Below, in pieces: positions 1-13,900 of a DNA stretch of 64,000 nucleotides. Positions within the stretch are counted from its first letter, which is position 1, and each line of letters starts with the position of its first letter. The stretch comes from Haemonchus contortus (lineage: Eukaryota; Nematoda; Chromadorea; Rhabditida; Trichostrongylidae): NCBI GenBank assembly GCA_000469685.2, contig LS997566.1:18481545-18545544 (forward strand), in the 5' to 3' direction. The notes below the pieces were generated by a model. The model had not been told where the DNA came from. It saw only the letters and a list, made by a program, of their open reading frames with translations, and did no database searches. The translations under genes and the position numbers were made by a program.

Positions 1-539
1 CGCAGTACAGTGGCCAGACTTAAATCTTCGAGTGAAGATGTGGTGTGTCCCATGTCTTCCGAGCGAAAAGGATCCACTGGATCAGTTGCAAAGAAGAAGT
101 GGAGAAGGTACAGGCAACCGCCTGAGCAAATCGATGAACAACGGGACTACTGTTGATACAGGTGATTATTTGAGCGGAACCTTTTCAGAATCATTGAATA
201 GCATTAACCAATAGGAAACACATTCTGCCCTCCATAATTCTAAATGTTCCCACTTACCAATTTATAGGAGATTTTTCATATTAGGTCTATTTATTCAGAT
301 GATACTACGAGAAACTTTCTCTGCCTGACCCACCATCTACGGTCGGCAATACCAAGAATTAGTCATTGCCGACAGCAATCAAACAACAATCGTTTTGGAC
401 AAAACGGCCGTATCGAGCCAATGAAATATGGTAAAGTGAGGTAAGGTTGCTGACACCGACCGACCAAAGTGGTCACGTACCACTGCACATACCAGGAAAC
501 TGTGCATTCTGACAGCCAGTTGATTTAAGATTGAGAGAG
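1..539. other. no recognisable gene
   Basis: Only short ORFs (longest about 60 codons) without recognisable motifs. I see no RNA gene or clear repeat here. Confidence 0.5.
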
Positions 540-1172
540 CTTGCCCCAGTATCGAAGAGAGAGGTCGAGTTCATGTCCTCATGTCCCGAAGGTAAAGCAG
601 ATGCTTCAGTTGCTGGATCAAAACCTCTAAGAACACCTGATCTCCTTATACGAGAAGCCTAACGTTGGCTCTGAAACAGTTGAAAAAAGCCTTCACACCA
701 CTCTGCCCAGTTGAACAGTGTTTCGGTTACTCTTGTGTTGTATTCCACCAGGACAACGCCAGACCGCACACAGCAAGGATCACACGGGAAACTCTAGCAC
801 GTTTACAATGGGAGATTCTGCCTCACCCTCCTACTCACCAGAACTTGCCCCGAGCGGCTGATTCTGCCTCACCCTCCGTATTCACCAGAACTCGCACCGA
901 GGGCTATCTCCTGCCCTGGATAATCACATGAGGAATGGCAGTTTCAAAGTAGAGAAGAGCTCGAAAGGAAGTTGATCAATTTTCAGCTCCAAAACTTAAA
1001 GCTTTTATAGAAATGGAATATACCAGCTTGTTTCACGATTGGAGCAAGTCACACATGCTGAAGGAGACTATTTTTCTGAATAAACTTTAGTTAAATCGTT
1101 TTTTGGAAATTTATTTATCCACTCGCAGAACTGCACGAACTTTTTGGTTACCTGATAGTTCAAGACTCTCGA
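540..1172 (+). pseudogene. mariner transposase relic (3' part)
   Basis: The + strand encodes the residues FHQDNARPHTA at about 743-775, the mariner block that carries the second catalytic Asp. It is followed by a degraded Pro-rich LPHPP..SP.LAPS block. The reading continues through stops and frameshifts to a C-terminal FHDW-like end near 1030-1090. The stretch at about 1130-1165, with an ACTTTTTGG core, resembles a mariner 3' terminal repeat. About 45 bp encoding the Pro-rich block (about 812-857) is repeated in tandem at 858-902, so the copy was rearranged after insertion. The N-terminal half and 5' terminus are not recognisable. This is a dead cut-and-paste transposon. Confidence 0.75.
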
Positions 1173-1239
1173 CACCCGAAGGGTATATAAGTGGTGGTAT
1201 TAACGTGACAGGCTATGAAAGCTCGGATGAATGAGGAAT

Positions 1240-1530
1240 GGGTAAGAATAATCAAGCACTATCAACAATAACTGCGTTCAGCTGTGCCTTAAGGAGACCT
1301 AGAAGGATAGACAGAGCAGTAGTGAAGCACACAGTTCTCTACGGCAGATGATGCTGGTTCGCTTGCGTGAATTATCAGAGGCAGCTTCACCCTGTAGAAT
1401 GAGAATGTAGAGATGGACCTTGGATGAACCCGAGAAAACCGGTTGATCAAAAAAGGACCTCGCCAAAATCAGTGTGACTACGGAATATGCTGTAAATAGG
1501 AGGAAACAACGTAGTCCAACTAGAACAGAA
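1240..1530 (+). pseudogene. possible non-LTR retrotransposon 3' relic
   Basis: A degraded + strand reading resembles the post-reverse-transcriptase region of nematode LINEs. It has a VVKHTVLYG-like block, a CWF residue group, a MRM-like remnant, then a WTLD-like segment. Stops and frameshifts break it every 20-40 codons. The related region of the LINE at 18995-21520 is a useful comparison. The identity rests on short blocks only. Confidence 0.35.
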
Positions 1531-3213
1531 CGCCACAGCGGAGCGGGCTTCGCAATGAGGTAATCAAGAATGGAAAAGAGGAAGAGATTCGATTATAAAT
1601 TAATCTGTTGACACTTAGTCTGAATCCCAGTACTAACTACCAACTATGGAGTACAGTAGTGTTGGTCAAGTTTGAAGACGCTATTAAGTCAGCGCATGGG
1701 CTTCCTACACCATCCATTCATCAGCCAGCATATGAGTGTAAGTAGATATCTTGGAAAAGCACGCACCGGCTAGTCCAGTGACTCTAGGGAAGGTTGACTT
1801 ATACGAGCCTCTCAAAAAGCATCCAAAATTCAGCAAAATTGGAGAAAGAGTGACGGAAAATTGATCATTTTGGGGGATGGTAAGTTGGCTGAATCATGCC
1901 AGTCAAGTTACCCCTCATGACTGAATCACCGTTGATGTCACGCCATCACTGATACCCTTTCTTTTGCTACGAGAGATCAGACTTGTATGAAGTAATACTA
2001 CCATTTCGTGGTATCGTGGTAGTATAGAATGATAAGCAGTTTCGGTTAGAGCTCGAAATATGTGGGGTTTCGTCGGATACGAGAGAAACGATCAACAAGC
2101 GGAAATTAGTAAATTCGCTAAAATCTTCTACTCTAAAACATTTGTACTACTGCATCCGACAACATCAGAGGGCTTGTTAAAAGTATCAAGTGCGACAACA
2201 GCTGTGGTAGACAACATCTACGGTCACTGCTTGCCTGATGGTCTCTAATAGATTACTGAATAGGATGACTAGAAAAGCGACGGAGAGAACTGATAATCGC
2301 ATAGTATCAAGACTTGTGAAAGAGCAAGGTAATTAATCTTACACAAAAGGGTTTACGGCCAATATCACCTAAATACAGTGTAACAACCATCAATGGCATC
2401 ACAACGGGAAGAGAAAAGAGAGTAATCGACTCTTATTGAAGAATCGATTATTTCCATCAAGAAGGCAATCTGGTCTGATATGTTACGATAGCAGTGGAAA
2501 TGAAGACATCCTCCCTAAGTCAAATCATCAGGAAAATCCTAGACAGGGCGTAATGAAGTATATTCCTCACTCTCGAATTTCGGTGATTTCAGGAGATAAT
2601 TAAAAAGAATACCATGATGTGCTTGAGAACTTTGTTAGTTTATGACTGAGGCAGGATTACTAAAGGGTAGCTTTCCTTCGAAGGCTTTCCGATAGAGATA
2701 TAAAGGAGATGAGGGGCAATTACGACTCAAAGAGGTGTGTCACTTCAGATGCCATGTGGGACAGGTTACCATCGAGATAAGCGAAGGTTGATTTTCATGA
2801 AGATAACGTGATTCATGGAGTGTACCTTCAAAAGGGCGGCATTTGTGGAACAGCACGGGAGGCATGAGGAAGTCCTTTATATTCCCTAATAAAGAGGAAG
2901 AATAGGTTATTATTTGGGGCCTAAACCGCCGCTAGTGACCTAGGATAGTTATTAAATTTCGAGTAAGCGGCTATATTCATAATTTTTATCGTCCTCGTTC
3001 TAAAACACAATTCTTACTTTAAAATTGGCAGGCAGCCTGGTAGAACGAGCTACCTATCCCTTGAAGATGCAGATGGAAAGGAAAAGATTCGGTGTCGCAT
3101 TGTGATACAAAGTTCTGTTGTGATTCTACGACAGATAAATCTAGGTGGTTAGGGATTGTTTTATATTAGCACGACCCAAAACCGAAAACTTTTAGAAAGG
3201 AATTGGAATCTAT
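1531..3213. other. no recognisable gene
   Basis: About 1.7 kb with short ORFs only. The ORF at 2060-2248 (62 codons) has no motif I recognise. Some of this may be further decayed transposon sequence. Confidence 0.4.
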
Positions 3214-3485
3214 AGCGGTGGTGGTGTAGTGGCAAGTGGCGCACTATCTAACACGCATGGTCACAGGTTCGAATCCCTATTCGATATCCGAATAGGCCCC
3301 AAGCCTCCCATCCCTCAGGGGTCGGGTGATTGGTACCAGACTCTTTTGGGAGGATAAAAGCAATGACTTGTACATTGTCTGGCCACAGCCAATCATTGTA
3401 TGGGCCACACACGCATTCAATACGCCACTACTATTCTGGATTGAAGTCAAGTGCGGGGCACATCTCAGAAAAGAAAATGATCAGC
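3214..3485 (+). repeat. tRNA-derived SINE, family A, copy 1
   Basis: The head (about 3214-3290) contains a Pol III A-box-like stretch (GTAGTGGCAAGTGG) and a near-perfect B box (GGTTCGAATCC), as in a tRNA gene. The body shares the blocks GGTACCAGACTC, TTGGGAGGATAAAAGC and CTGGCCAC with the copies at 37639-37915 (+) and 14808-15064 (-). Shared head plus shared body in three places is what defines a SINE family. The cloverleaf is incomplete, so this is not a working tRNA gene. Confidence 0.7.
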
Positions 3486-6289
3486 GTCGAATATTTTATT
3501 TTTCACCCTTTAATATACTATTTTATCTTGTAAGACTAATTGCACGATTTCATAGAGGTCGCTTTCACTGAAGTCAAGTGTGCTTGTTCCCATCAGGGGC
3601 CACGTCTGCAGTATTTCGTTAGATTCGATTGAGTCATCTTCGTGAGGAGGTTCTCAAACCAGTTTGTGAATAATTCTCGAATTATCGTCTACTTCAGAAA
3701 AGACACAACAGGAACCGGGAGGTGTTAGCCTGTCTCAACTATCAAGTAATGTTCTATAGAAGAGGAGTCTAGACGAAAACGAAACTGGTTTCAACCAGGT
3801 ACTTATATAATCCTGTTTTGACTACTGTACCAACTCATTTTCTGAGCTTTCAATAATTTCTTGGCTGACTCGAAAATCAAGAATACAAATGATTTTATAA
3901 CATTTTCGTCTCTACCATGAGACCATTCAGCATACTTTTTTGTGATTCATTTGAAATTTTCTAAATTCCATGTAGGAAGTTTACAATGAGAGGTATCTCT
4001 TAGATAAATACGCTTTAATAGCGAATAGTACTTTTCAGGCTTTTTCTTATTAGTAGGGTTTGAAGTTCTTAATGTTGACCCAGCATTGAAATTTTCTCTG
4101 AAGGACAGTTGAAACGAGATCCGCTTCGGAAGAAAGTCGGTCAAAAGTCATCTCCGATTTACCAACTTTTGAAATTTGTTATTGATCGCGAAGAAGTGTT
4201 GGTTTTTTTCTGGCGAAATTTTTGCGAGAATCCAACGAGCTAACAAATGTGTTTTACCAGTACGCAAAATATCGACCGGGATTCTTTCTTGACGCCTCTT
4301 TCACCAAGCCGTTTACCTAGTGCACGCAGAATGTATTCATTGATAGTCATGTTCGTTTTTTTTTTCTCAGGAAATTGTTAGATAAGGTCGTATGACTTTC
4401 TGAATCGCCTCTTATGGCGTTCTCCTTCTTTGAAACTCGCAGGGTTGAGAGCTTTGTCACCAGCCCTATGTGTTCTCCCCTTCTATACATGCACCATAGA
4501 GCTGGCAGCTGATTTCAAACAGCTCGGGAGAATTTCTTGGTCTTGGTCTTTCAATGTGATTCCATTAATGTTTTTGCTTCACTTCTGATGTTTTCCTGAA
4601 TTTCTAAGTAATACATATAAAATAAGTTCTTGCAGCCCTTCAATCAACTCTTAATGATTGCCGAAAATTGAATAGAATTGGCTATTCTTGCAAATCTTTT
4701 TGAGCAAGTGTCCTTGTTTCTTTTCCTTGTTGCCTTATTCAAATCAGCTTCAGTCTTCTTTACAAGGGTAGAACTTGTGAAAAAACAGCCTTTTAGGCAC
4801 CTCTAATTAATATGAAAGCCTTCAAATTGATTTTGTCGGTATCAATTGATGTGTAACCACTAAAGGTAATAAGTAAGTGCCCTGAAAGAGTTGAGAGCCA
4901 TCTGAAATCTCATATCAATGCCGAAATGGTTCCCTGATTTATGGCCCTAATCCTTTTCACCTGATAACAGACGCTGTGTCATAGTTAGCCCAAGTCGGTG
5001 AGTTCCTTCCTGTCAAATAGATCATCTAGGTGGACGCCATGGAGTTTCTTTTAGAACTGATTGGGAGAGGAATCACGGGTGCATCACGATTGGGAGATAG
5101 TTTTTGTACTGTAAGGAAAAACGTCTGAAAGAAGGGCAGATGATAGCGATTTCGTTCACACCAGCCAGCAACACTTCGCTTGTTATCAGCACTCTCGTCA
5201 GGGTTTCAAAGCGGCCTGTTCAAACGTTTCCTATTTTGACTATCTGTCGTGAATCAAAATATTTGATTTTGCTTGAATCATAACTTTTTTCAATGCTCAC
5301 GGTCCGCTTGGATATACCTATTTCAAAGAGAATCCACTTGTTATTTAAGTTTTGCTCATCATTAAGTCAATGTTTCTACCAGTAATTTTCAAGGGATTGT
5401 TTTGTATAGTTTAGAAACACGCGTAAGCTATGAAATTAAGCGTTGGAAAGGTAAACCGGATCTCTCAGGCACCCAAAGCCAAATATTCATTGCTACCGAA
5501 CTCATGAATTTCTGTAAGATGAATTGTACGCTTTATTGGACAGTTTAATTTCAGTTTCACATTTCAATCACATTTTTCGGGCAATCGGGTTTCTTCCCTT
5601 TGATGAAGTGTTGCCATAGAAGGAACGATAGTCAACCTGATGATCTAAAGTTAAGACTGCATAGCAATTGGGACAGCAGATCCCGTACAGTTCATGGGGG
5701 TCATTGCATACAATTGGCTATGATTAAAAGTAATTTTGTATTCGCCGTATATGGCCCCAATCAAGACATTATATGATTCATATGAGAAGGTTATCAATCC
5801 TTTTCCAGGGCACAGTACAGGAGTCATCTTCACCAAATGAGCGGGTACATTTATATTCGCTTCGCCAAAAACTTGATGTTAGTCAGTTTTTTTTGTAGGA
5901 AGTTCTCCAAAGTAGATGCTTCAAAGCACTTTTGCGAGTCATTGAACCTTGTTTACTTCTTCATCTGTGGTGACGATAGAAATCAACAGAAAAGGACATC
6001 CTTGCCTGGGTGGTCCACTTTTTGAACGCTTGCCTTTCTTGGCTGTTGCTTAGAAGCATTCTCGTTAAGTAGGACCACACAAAGATGAAAAAGTCGCAGG
6101 GCTCCAATACCATATCCTTTTTAGAGCCTCGTCATGGACTTACTGACTCACTGGCTTTGAGATTCTTACCATTTTCTCCGGCCTCCAAAGCACAAGATCA
6201 CTCGTGGTATTCATAGTATCAGTGATCGGATGACACTATTTCTTGGGGAAGTCTGGCATATTCCGCCAACTTTTTGGATTGCAAAAATG
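3486..6289. other. no recognisable gene
   Basis: AT-rich sequence with short ORFs on both strands, none with recognisable domains or convincing splice structure. Confidence 0.45.
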
Positions 6290-6373
6290 TGCTCCATGGG
6301 AGGATCGAACTCCCGACCTCGGCATTTCTCAATCTTATAAGTACCACGCGCTAACCAACTGCGCCAATGGAGC
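6290..6373 (-). tRNA. tRNA-Ile (anticodon UAU) with a 10-nt intron
   Basis: Read on the minus strand, the sequence folds as a complete cloverleaf: acceptor GCTCCAT pairs with ATGGAGC, D stem GCGC/GCGC, T arm GGGAG-TTCGATC-CTCCC, and discriminator A at 6290. The anticodon stem TGGTA pairs with TGCCG, with two G-U pairs allowed. The loop is CTTATA plus A once a 10-nt intron (AGATTGAGAA) is removed between positions 37 and 38, the standard eukaryotic intron site. The anticodon is TAT, decoding AUA isoleucine. Every conserved position I checked is present, including T33, the B box GTTCGATCC and an A box. This is the minor isoleucine isoacceptor, which carries an intron in many animals, and it is probably functional. 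Confidence 0.95.
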
Positions 6374-7852
6374 CTGTATGTGATCTTTACTAGCAGAATG
6401 AAAATTTTCATTTGAACAGTTCTCCTCAATATCGGAAGAGATACATTTCCGTGGCTAGTGCCCAAGAAAAGTTCGGTGCATGAAAATGACTAGCGTCGAG
6501 CAGGGAGAATTAATTTGCTTCTGATACTGATTCTCTGGTTCTGATAGTTCACATTGCTATGACTGCACCATGATTGCCTGCGTCTCACCTCAATACAAAA
6601 ACAGAAACGGAACTCAAAAACAAACCCAGGTCTAATTGCTATTCCTGAAGTATGAGGCAAAAACTCCCAGCCTCAACCTTAATCAACTTTTTCTAAAAAC
6701 CGATTTTCCCAACTTCCAGTCTTGATACAGGTGTTTCAATGCCAAATATTTGATATCTGCCACTGTTTATAGTGCATTGCTATTGTGTAGGTGATGCCCC
6801 CATCCCCAAAAATACGACGAGGCTTGATTGATTCGGCCAGAAGCTCATTCGATGGCTTCACAAACCCGTTGCAACTAGCTGGGTGGCTCCCTTTCTCTCT
6901 TAATAGTATTGGCGTCTATTGTAGAGGGTTCAAGCAGGGGACATTCACGGCGCAAGTAATCGTCCCGCTATTCACATTGACAGACCAACTGGTTCTACGC
7001 ACCTGTAGCGGCCATCCAACTAGCCACACCTCGTCTTTGGTGAACTTTCTTCTATGGGAAGCCAATCAATTACCTGTTGGCTAGCCGATATTGGCACACC
7101 ATAGGGCAACTGTAAAGGTAAAGGGCAAATTCGATGGGCAACCAAAAATTCAGCGCTCAGTTTGGTAGTTCTTTCTGGTCGTTACTTGCATTTTTGGAAT
7201 TTTTTACTATTTCCCTCATTTGATGCTACGCAAACTTCCAGATTCAATATTCCAGCTGATACTTTTCACTACCATTTTTGGCATAGCGCTCTTTGAACAC
7301 TCTATGACTCCGATTTCCTTTCCTTTAGTCGCTTGTCTACTACTATTGCTCTATGGCGATCGTGTTTCGTTCTCCCCGCACTTGTCCTACGCCCTGTGTA
7401 CATTTCGCAACGTTTATAACCATCCCATTGGCAATTTATCAGCTCGAATTTCAACGAGTTTCATGGATTTCATCGATTTTTAAACCAGTTCGATATATGT
7501 AGTAACCACAAAAACGACCATTGCGTTCAAAGGGATCGTTGTGGCATGGCATATCGTCAGTTGTCATCTACGACGAATCGCCTTGAAATCCATAGATAAG
7601 CGTTGACGTTCTTCCCAACAACCTACATATTACGTAGTGATTTCAAGCGGAACAAATTTTCTTTACATCGCATGAATCTGTTAATTCCCAACTCTACGCT
7701 GAAATCCGGGAATTCCCATCTTTTAACAAAGGTTGGTGATCATGAAATCGTGGTACCGTCTTGATTTCCTTGATGCAAGTGATGCTCAAAGATCTATAAA
7801 ATAAATGAATATATTCCAAATTGTAAGGTTAGAAGGGTTTACGTCTCTTTCT
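6374..7852. other. no recognisable gene
   Basis: Short ORFs at 6791-7084 and 7220-7483 have no recognisable domain and no supporting splice sites. Confidence 0.45.
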
Positions 7853-7978
7853 ATCTTTCTTTGTCTTTGTCCTTGCCTTTCTATTTCTATTTCCATTTCT
7901 ATTTCTATTTCTTTTTCTTTTTCTCTTTCTCTTTCTCTTTCTCTTTCTCTTCCTCTCTGTCTCTCTCTACATTCCGCC
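7853..7978. repeat. CT-rich microsatellite
   Basis: A pyrimidine tract of about 125 bp built from TTTCTA, TTTTTC and TTTCTC units on the + strand. ORFs through it on either strand (Ser/Leu repeats on +, Arg/Glu repeats on -) are products of the repeat. Confidence 0.9.
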
Positions 7979-10900
7979 TTTAGTGGCCGCCGTGAACTGT
8001 TGTGCTGTATGTCCCTAAGCACTTTTTGTCAGAAACAGTGAGACTTCTGAAAACATCGTAAGCGAGAGTCAAAAAATAAGTTTTTCTCTCTTTTTCTCAA
8101 TAAAAAACCTTACAGAACGAGTTTTCTGTGTTCAAAATTCCGAGATGAAAGATTTATTATTCGAAATAAGTTTGCTTGATTTATGAGATTTATTCGCCAA
8201 TTTTTCACCTGCGTCTCTTGAAATACTGCTTCTTCATCCATATGACATCGGTGAGCCAAGAGGTGTTCCACCGAATTTCAGCTGGAAGTTAAGATGTTAG
8301 TGTAATACATTTTGACAGCCATATGGCAATTCTTGGAAGAGATTTTTTTTGCTTCTTCATATGTTTATCTCTACCGCTTTCAGACGACGGAATAGGGCTA
8401 ATAGGATGATAACATCGTGTTTATTTATTGTTTTAAAACATTAAGGTTGTGGTTAATTCTGTCTGATTACTATATCTCGATATCGTGTCACGTATAATAA
8501 CTTTGTGCTTCTCGAGAGTCGGAAGAACTGTTTATTTATTTATGTATTTATTTATCACTGTAGTTCATGGTTGCTCCACAGCAATTTTGTTAAGTTCTTG
8601 ATTGTCCGAAAGTTATGCTCCTTGATTTTGTCAGAAATGTCTCCAAACATGACCTCAATCGCTGTTTATTTTATTCGGACGGGAGCAACAGCTGTTGCCT
8701 CCTTGCTAGCTCTATGAAAACTGTTGGCAGCAGAACAATCGAGCGGCTCATCCAAACACAAAAATGTGTCAAGGTTTAATCCTAATACCATTACCCCATT
8801 ACTTCCCATTCTCTCCGTCGGCCTACTTTGCATAGCCTAGCGCAACTACCACGGCATCAAAACTCAGATGCGAGACGAAGATTCAAAAAAAAAGCTGTGC
8901 TAAGTCCCCAGACATGTAGGGTCGATTGAAAGGTGGAATAGAAACATGACGGTAGGATAGGAATAGAAAAATTAAATTTTCAACTTACAATTTCAATATC
9001 AACTTCAACCTACAAGTACTAGCAAACACTTCGGAAATCGTAGCAGTACAGCTGTTTTATAATACGAGTGCTTCGCCCAAAAAAGACTTCTTGGCTGTGC
9101 ACACTGCTTGAGAACCTCTTTTACTTTACTGCTCCCTTACTTTATTGTAGTAGGTATGAAGACTTGAAACGTTTAGAATAACCCGAATCGATGGACAGAA
9201 ATAGGGCGACGGCTCATGAAATTATTACGCCCTGGAGTTGTTACGGTTACTCATTCAAATCGTCTGCTACCTGAGGACGGTTACTTATTAGCACCTAGCA
9301 GTACGTAAAGCTCTCTAACTTACTCTTTGCTCCACTCTCTCCAGTTTTTTGTAAACATTGTCAAATTCTGATAGGAGTTCATAAATCTTTCAACCTTCGA
9401 ATTAGTCCAAAATAATGAAGACGCACCTTATCATTCACTATGTACTCTCGTCTCTTCCAATGCCAAAACAATGGAGCTTTAAGATAGGACCATCTGAAAG
9501 GAAGCTCTCTCCACGACTAGATAAGCGGTTCAGCCCACCTAGGGACTTCTTGAACGAAACACTAAAGGCAGACCATGCCCCTATTTCACTAGGCTTTACT
9601 ACAACAGAGCCTATTCTGCTCCCTCAACAACCGAACCCGTACTTCCTGAGCACACTAACGACATTGGAGTTTGCGGAAGGAGAGAGAGTGAGGGCGGGGG
9701 GACCTGAAACGTTCGAGGACCTACCAATTTCGGAAGGTGTGCCACAAGGGCATATGTAGTAAAGGATGCACAAAGCTCTTTTCCGCCCCAGTTGTCACGT
9801 CCATTGCAATTGTTTTCAACTTCTAATCGACAGCTTTGCAAAAGGAGAGCGTTATGATCGAGAATAAGTTCAAGAGATAAGGAACACTTCGAAATGTTAA
9901 AGAAAAATAGTGGCATCAACAGAGAAAACAGCTGATATCACTGAAGTGCTGAAAGTCAGTGGGTGAGCACCCACACGAACGTTCGATTCTCGCTCTTGAA
10001 CGATGACTCCCCAGAAGCAATTGCGAAATTGATGGACTCATCAAAGGACTGAGTGTGCACATACTATCGCTGTCTTCCTGAACTGCGCTCGGCCAGTTCA
10101 ACTTACTGTTTAAAATCATTCTTTCCGAATAGCTCATCGTACCTACTGCACTTGTTTACTTTCGATTTACCCTTTCTTCGGACATTTTTTGAAATCACTA
10201 ACGAATCTCTTTATTTATTCCTTTTTCGATGTTGTAGCTAACCTGAAACACGGCAAGGAACGGTGCAGAAAGCTATTTTCAGAGCATTTCCGTACGTGAA
10301 ATCATGGCCGCTGACAGGCGGCGAACGATATCGCCACCCAATTCACTGGCAACTTCGCTGCTTGATGGATATCTCGACGAACACGATGAAGGTTAGCATA
10401 GGTTCACTCACTTTTTGCTCCATTTTGCTTATGAAGTTTATTCTGTGTTTAACGGATGAGATCAAATGAGTGGTGCCGAGCAGTCAAGGTAGGAGTGCAT
10501 ATGGGTAAATATAGATAGATAATGGATCATGGAGTTGACAACAACAAAGGCCCTAACGCTATGGAACCAGCTGCTTTCCCGTTCATAACAATGAATTCCA
10601 ATTCTGCAAACGAAATATTTATGGTGCTGAAAATGACCGAATGCATGGGCCTGATTGAGAGAATTAGTTTTCCACGGTGATTTCTCGACATTTTCCGAAA
10701 ATCTGAAAGGTGTAGAGTAAATACTTCGTGACGAGTAGCTCACATCCTTCCGTTCCTATTGCAATGCGAATGGCGAGTACGTAAAGTTCCATTAAAAGAC
10801 ATCAGGCTGCTTCCCTATAAATCATGAGCATCTTCTAAGCCCAAAAGCAACTGATGATCCAAGTAAACGTACTGATGCCACAGGAGAACGCAGATTACAA

Positions 10901-13900
10901 CTTCAAGGAGTAATTTTCCCCTCGATTCGACAAAGCATATACTTGCTGGATATGAGAGTTCAGTCAGCTAAATAGGTTTAGCATGATTCTAGACTGCCGG
11001 GAAATCTAAGCTGTAGAGCGACCAGGAGAACAATCACTATGTAGCTCCACGTACTATGAGCAGAAGAGTAGATGGCTGAGTAACAGCGCAACATTGTTCT
11101 TGCATTCGTCCTCAGACTAACGAGCGTCTACGAATTTCTATTATTAGCGGTGAATAACTGGTTTTATGCGTCATTCACTTTCGAAACGTTTATTAGCGAG
11201 GCTAGACCTTCTGTGATATCCAATCTACGCGATCGCTCCTATATGTATGTATATTATCAGTATCACTCCAGAATCACTACAACCCGTGGCTACACGACAC
11301 GAGCAGTTTGATCTTAACTAACATAACCTAGCCTGATAAAAGAGTTCTATGGATCGTTTGCAATGATGTGAGATACATTATATGCCATATATCCGTTAGA
11401 GTTTTTTTAAACAAGAGGATAGTTCTCAGAGAAAAGCGTTAAATTTGAGAAGTTGCATGTCAGGGGTACCAGTTATTAACAATGGACAGTTTGAGGACTC
11501 AGTGCTTTGTGGGTCTCTATTTCCAGTAGCTAAGTAGATAATATTCGCTTCTTTCAACTGAGTTGATCCGATCTATCCGATCTCAAGGTTTCGTGGCGGC
11601 GAATACCGCAGTTGAATACAGGGACTCGATATCTTCTCTCTAAAGAACTGCAACACAACTCGAACCTCACGGGATCTGGCATGGTCATGACCGTCTTCTC
11701 GTAATTGTGTGCTGCCTCTCATTTATGGATATAATCATCGTGAGGCTGGTGATACTCTTGAACAGTGACGGACTTTTCCTTCAGAGTCGTCAGAACATCA
11801 CGTCCCAAGGTTGTATAGACAAGATAAGTGTCCCCATGAAACCACGTGGCTCAGCATGAGTCATTCCTTGCGCCTCCTCACCTGCATCCATCGAAATCCA
11901 ACGCTTGTCACTTCGAGGCTGAGCGTGCAAACCCACCTACACACAATGTCCGTTTAAAAGTGACGGATGACTTTGGTTTCGGAGAACATTGTTACTGCAG
12001 GCGTCATTTCGGTTTTGTTCTTCGTTTCTGTGAGAGACTGAGGTACCTATACTCACGTGTACCTAGAAACTTCAATTCTTCGGGCGCAATCGGTCAACTG
12101 TCTCAGCGGTGTCACGAGTGAATCGACAATGGCCCAGTCTTTGCGCTACACCATTCGGCGCTTGATTTCATGAACCCACTTTCGTGGACAGAGCGAACAT
12201 CGTGAGCACCATCTCAGAAATTTTTATGTCCGTTCTTCGTTCGTTGAGCATTAACAGCAGCTTCAAAATTGTACTCGGAGGACGGCGTGCCTTGCAAATG
12301 TTAAACCTACTTATGACAAATTTCAGCGGTGGTTTTACCTTTGAGGAAGACCAATTTGAAAGTTCATTGTTGACATGCTAATGATGTCTCTTCTCAGTTT
12401 CCGAATGTTTTCTCTGCAACCGAGATGACGAAATTGATCATAGACAGTTCTACAATAGTTAACATCATCAGCTTCAAGTGTAGGCAATGTCGAGTCGATG
12501 GAGCCGACATCTTTCCTTTCTCACCATTCCCTCAACCCATTCTCGGGTGGAATGACCTATTTCATCTTTGATAAAAGGGAAGGGCATTGAATATCCCTCG
12601 GGATGATTCATGTCTGTTTGTTTATTTGTTCTTGTTACATTGAGCGCTGTTTTACCGCCTCGAACAAACAGTGGTCATTCGTTGAGGGATGATGTGAGGT
12701 GTTGGTGCTCAAGTCGGAACTTTCGGAGCCCAATTAACCCGGGAAACCCATAAACACCGGCTTCTGGGCAATCAAGCTGAACCTTGCTTACCTCTGCGGT
12801 TTCTCCTTTTTTATAGGCTGACTGGAGCATGCCTCCGTGAAAAGTAATGGCCGCCTTCCGGTTGCCATGCTAGGCTTGGCACAGCAAACGTTCACTTGAC
12901 CGACTAGTTGGCAATTTCTGTCAGTCTCCTGAGTCTTTAGAGGCTTCTATTTCGAATTCCATTTTCTGCTGGCACAATTTTGGTTTTGGGTAGTGATTCC
13001 TTCATCAAAGACGAAGATTAATGACATTGCAGAATAGATGGGGTCCCATTTCTGTATAACTCTTTGAGTTTATGTGTTTCTAATTTCAACTATTACATGT
13101 TCGGATTTTGAGAATTAGCCAGATTCTTAGTCAGTTTGTCGTTTTCGGATTGGGCCGAAGAGTTTCATCAATCTTTCCGGGGTACATTTTCAAAGTGAGC
13201 ACTGTGTCAATCTGTGTGTATAACTGGGTGTTGGACCAAAACGAGCGCTCCATACGCGATTGTAAAATAAGTCGCAGTTGTTGCTTTCCCTCTTCGTGAT
13301 GGCGTGCACCATAAAGTTGTTCTGATGGTGAGAGGAAAAGCTCGACTGGTAGTTCCGGTTCACGCCGAGATTTGTTACACCCTTCTTTTAGACCATTGGC
13401 GCCTGATACCGCCTACGGCCTTCCATAAATGGCCCTATCTTCCTCCAAGCGCGTCTGTTTTGTTTTGTCATCCACTAGTATCTTGCGAATCTACGTACGT
13501 ACTAGAGCTTGTGGTCATGCCTTATCGTTCGCTCATCTCTTTGTGGCTATTTCTTCCAAAGCATTCCGCTAAGAAAGACAACTTGCGATGGGTTTGATCC
13601 GTGGCGGTCGCATCATCGCAAATCCGTTGAGCATGGAAACGATAAGAAGGTTTTCACACAAAAGGCACAATATTTGGGGGATAAGCCTAGTTGAATTGTG
13701 GACGTGATACGGAATTTTCAATATTCCACTTTCCTACACAGGCTTGAGGTTGATGTGTTCATTCATTTATGAAGGAGTGAGACGTCGTATATGGTATTCA
13801 CGGAAGAGTTTTTTCGGGCGACGAAGTTCGCAGAGAGAAAAAGAGGCAGAGATTGTTTAGAGCACCTCGAATCCTTCCTATAAAGAGATTTCTATAAAGG

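Noticed and set aside
7786..8041. 78-codon ORFs on both strands
   Set aside because: Low-complexity translation of a CT microsatellite.
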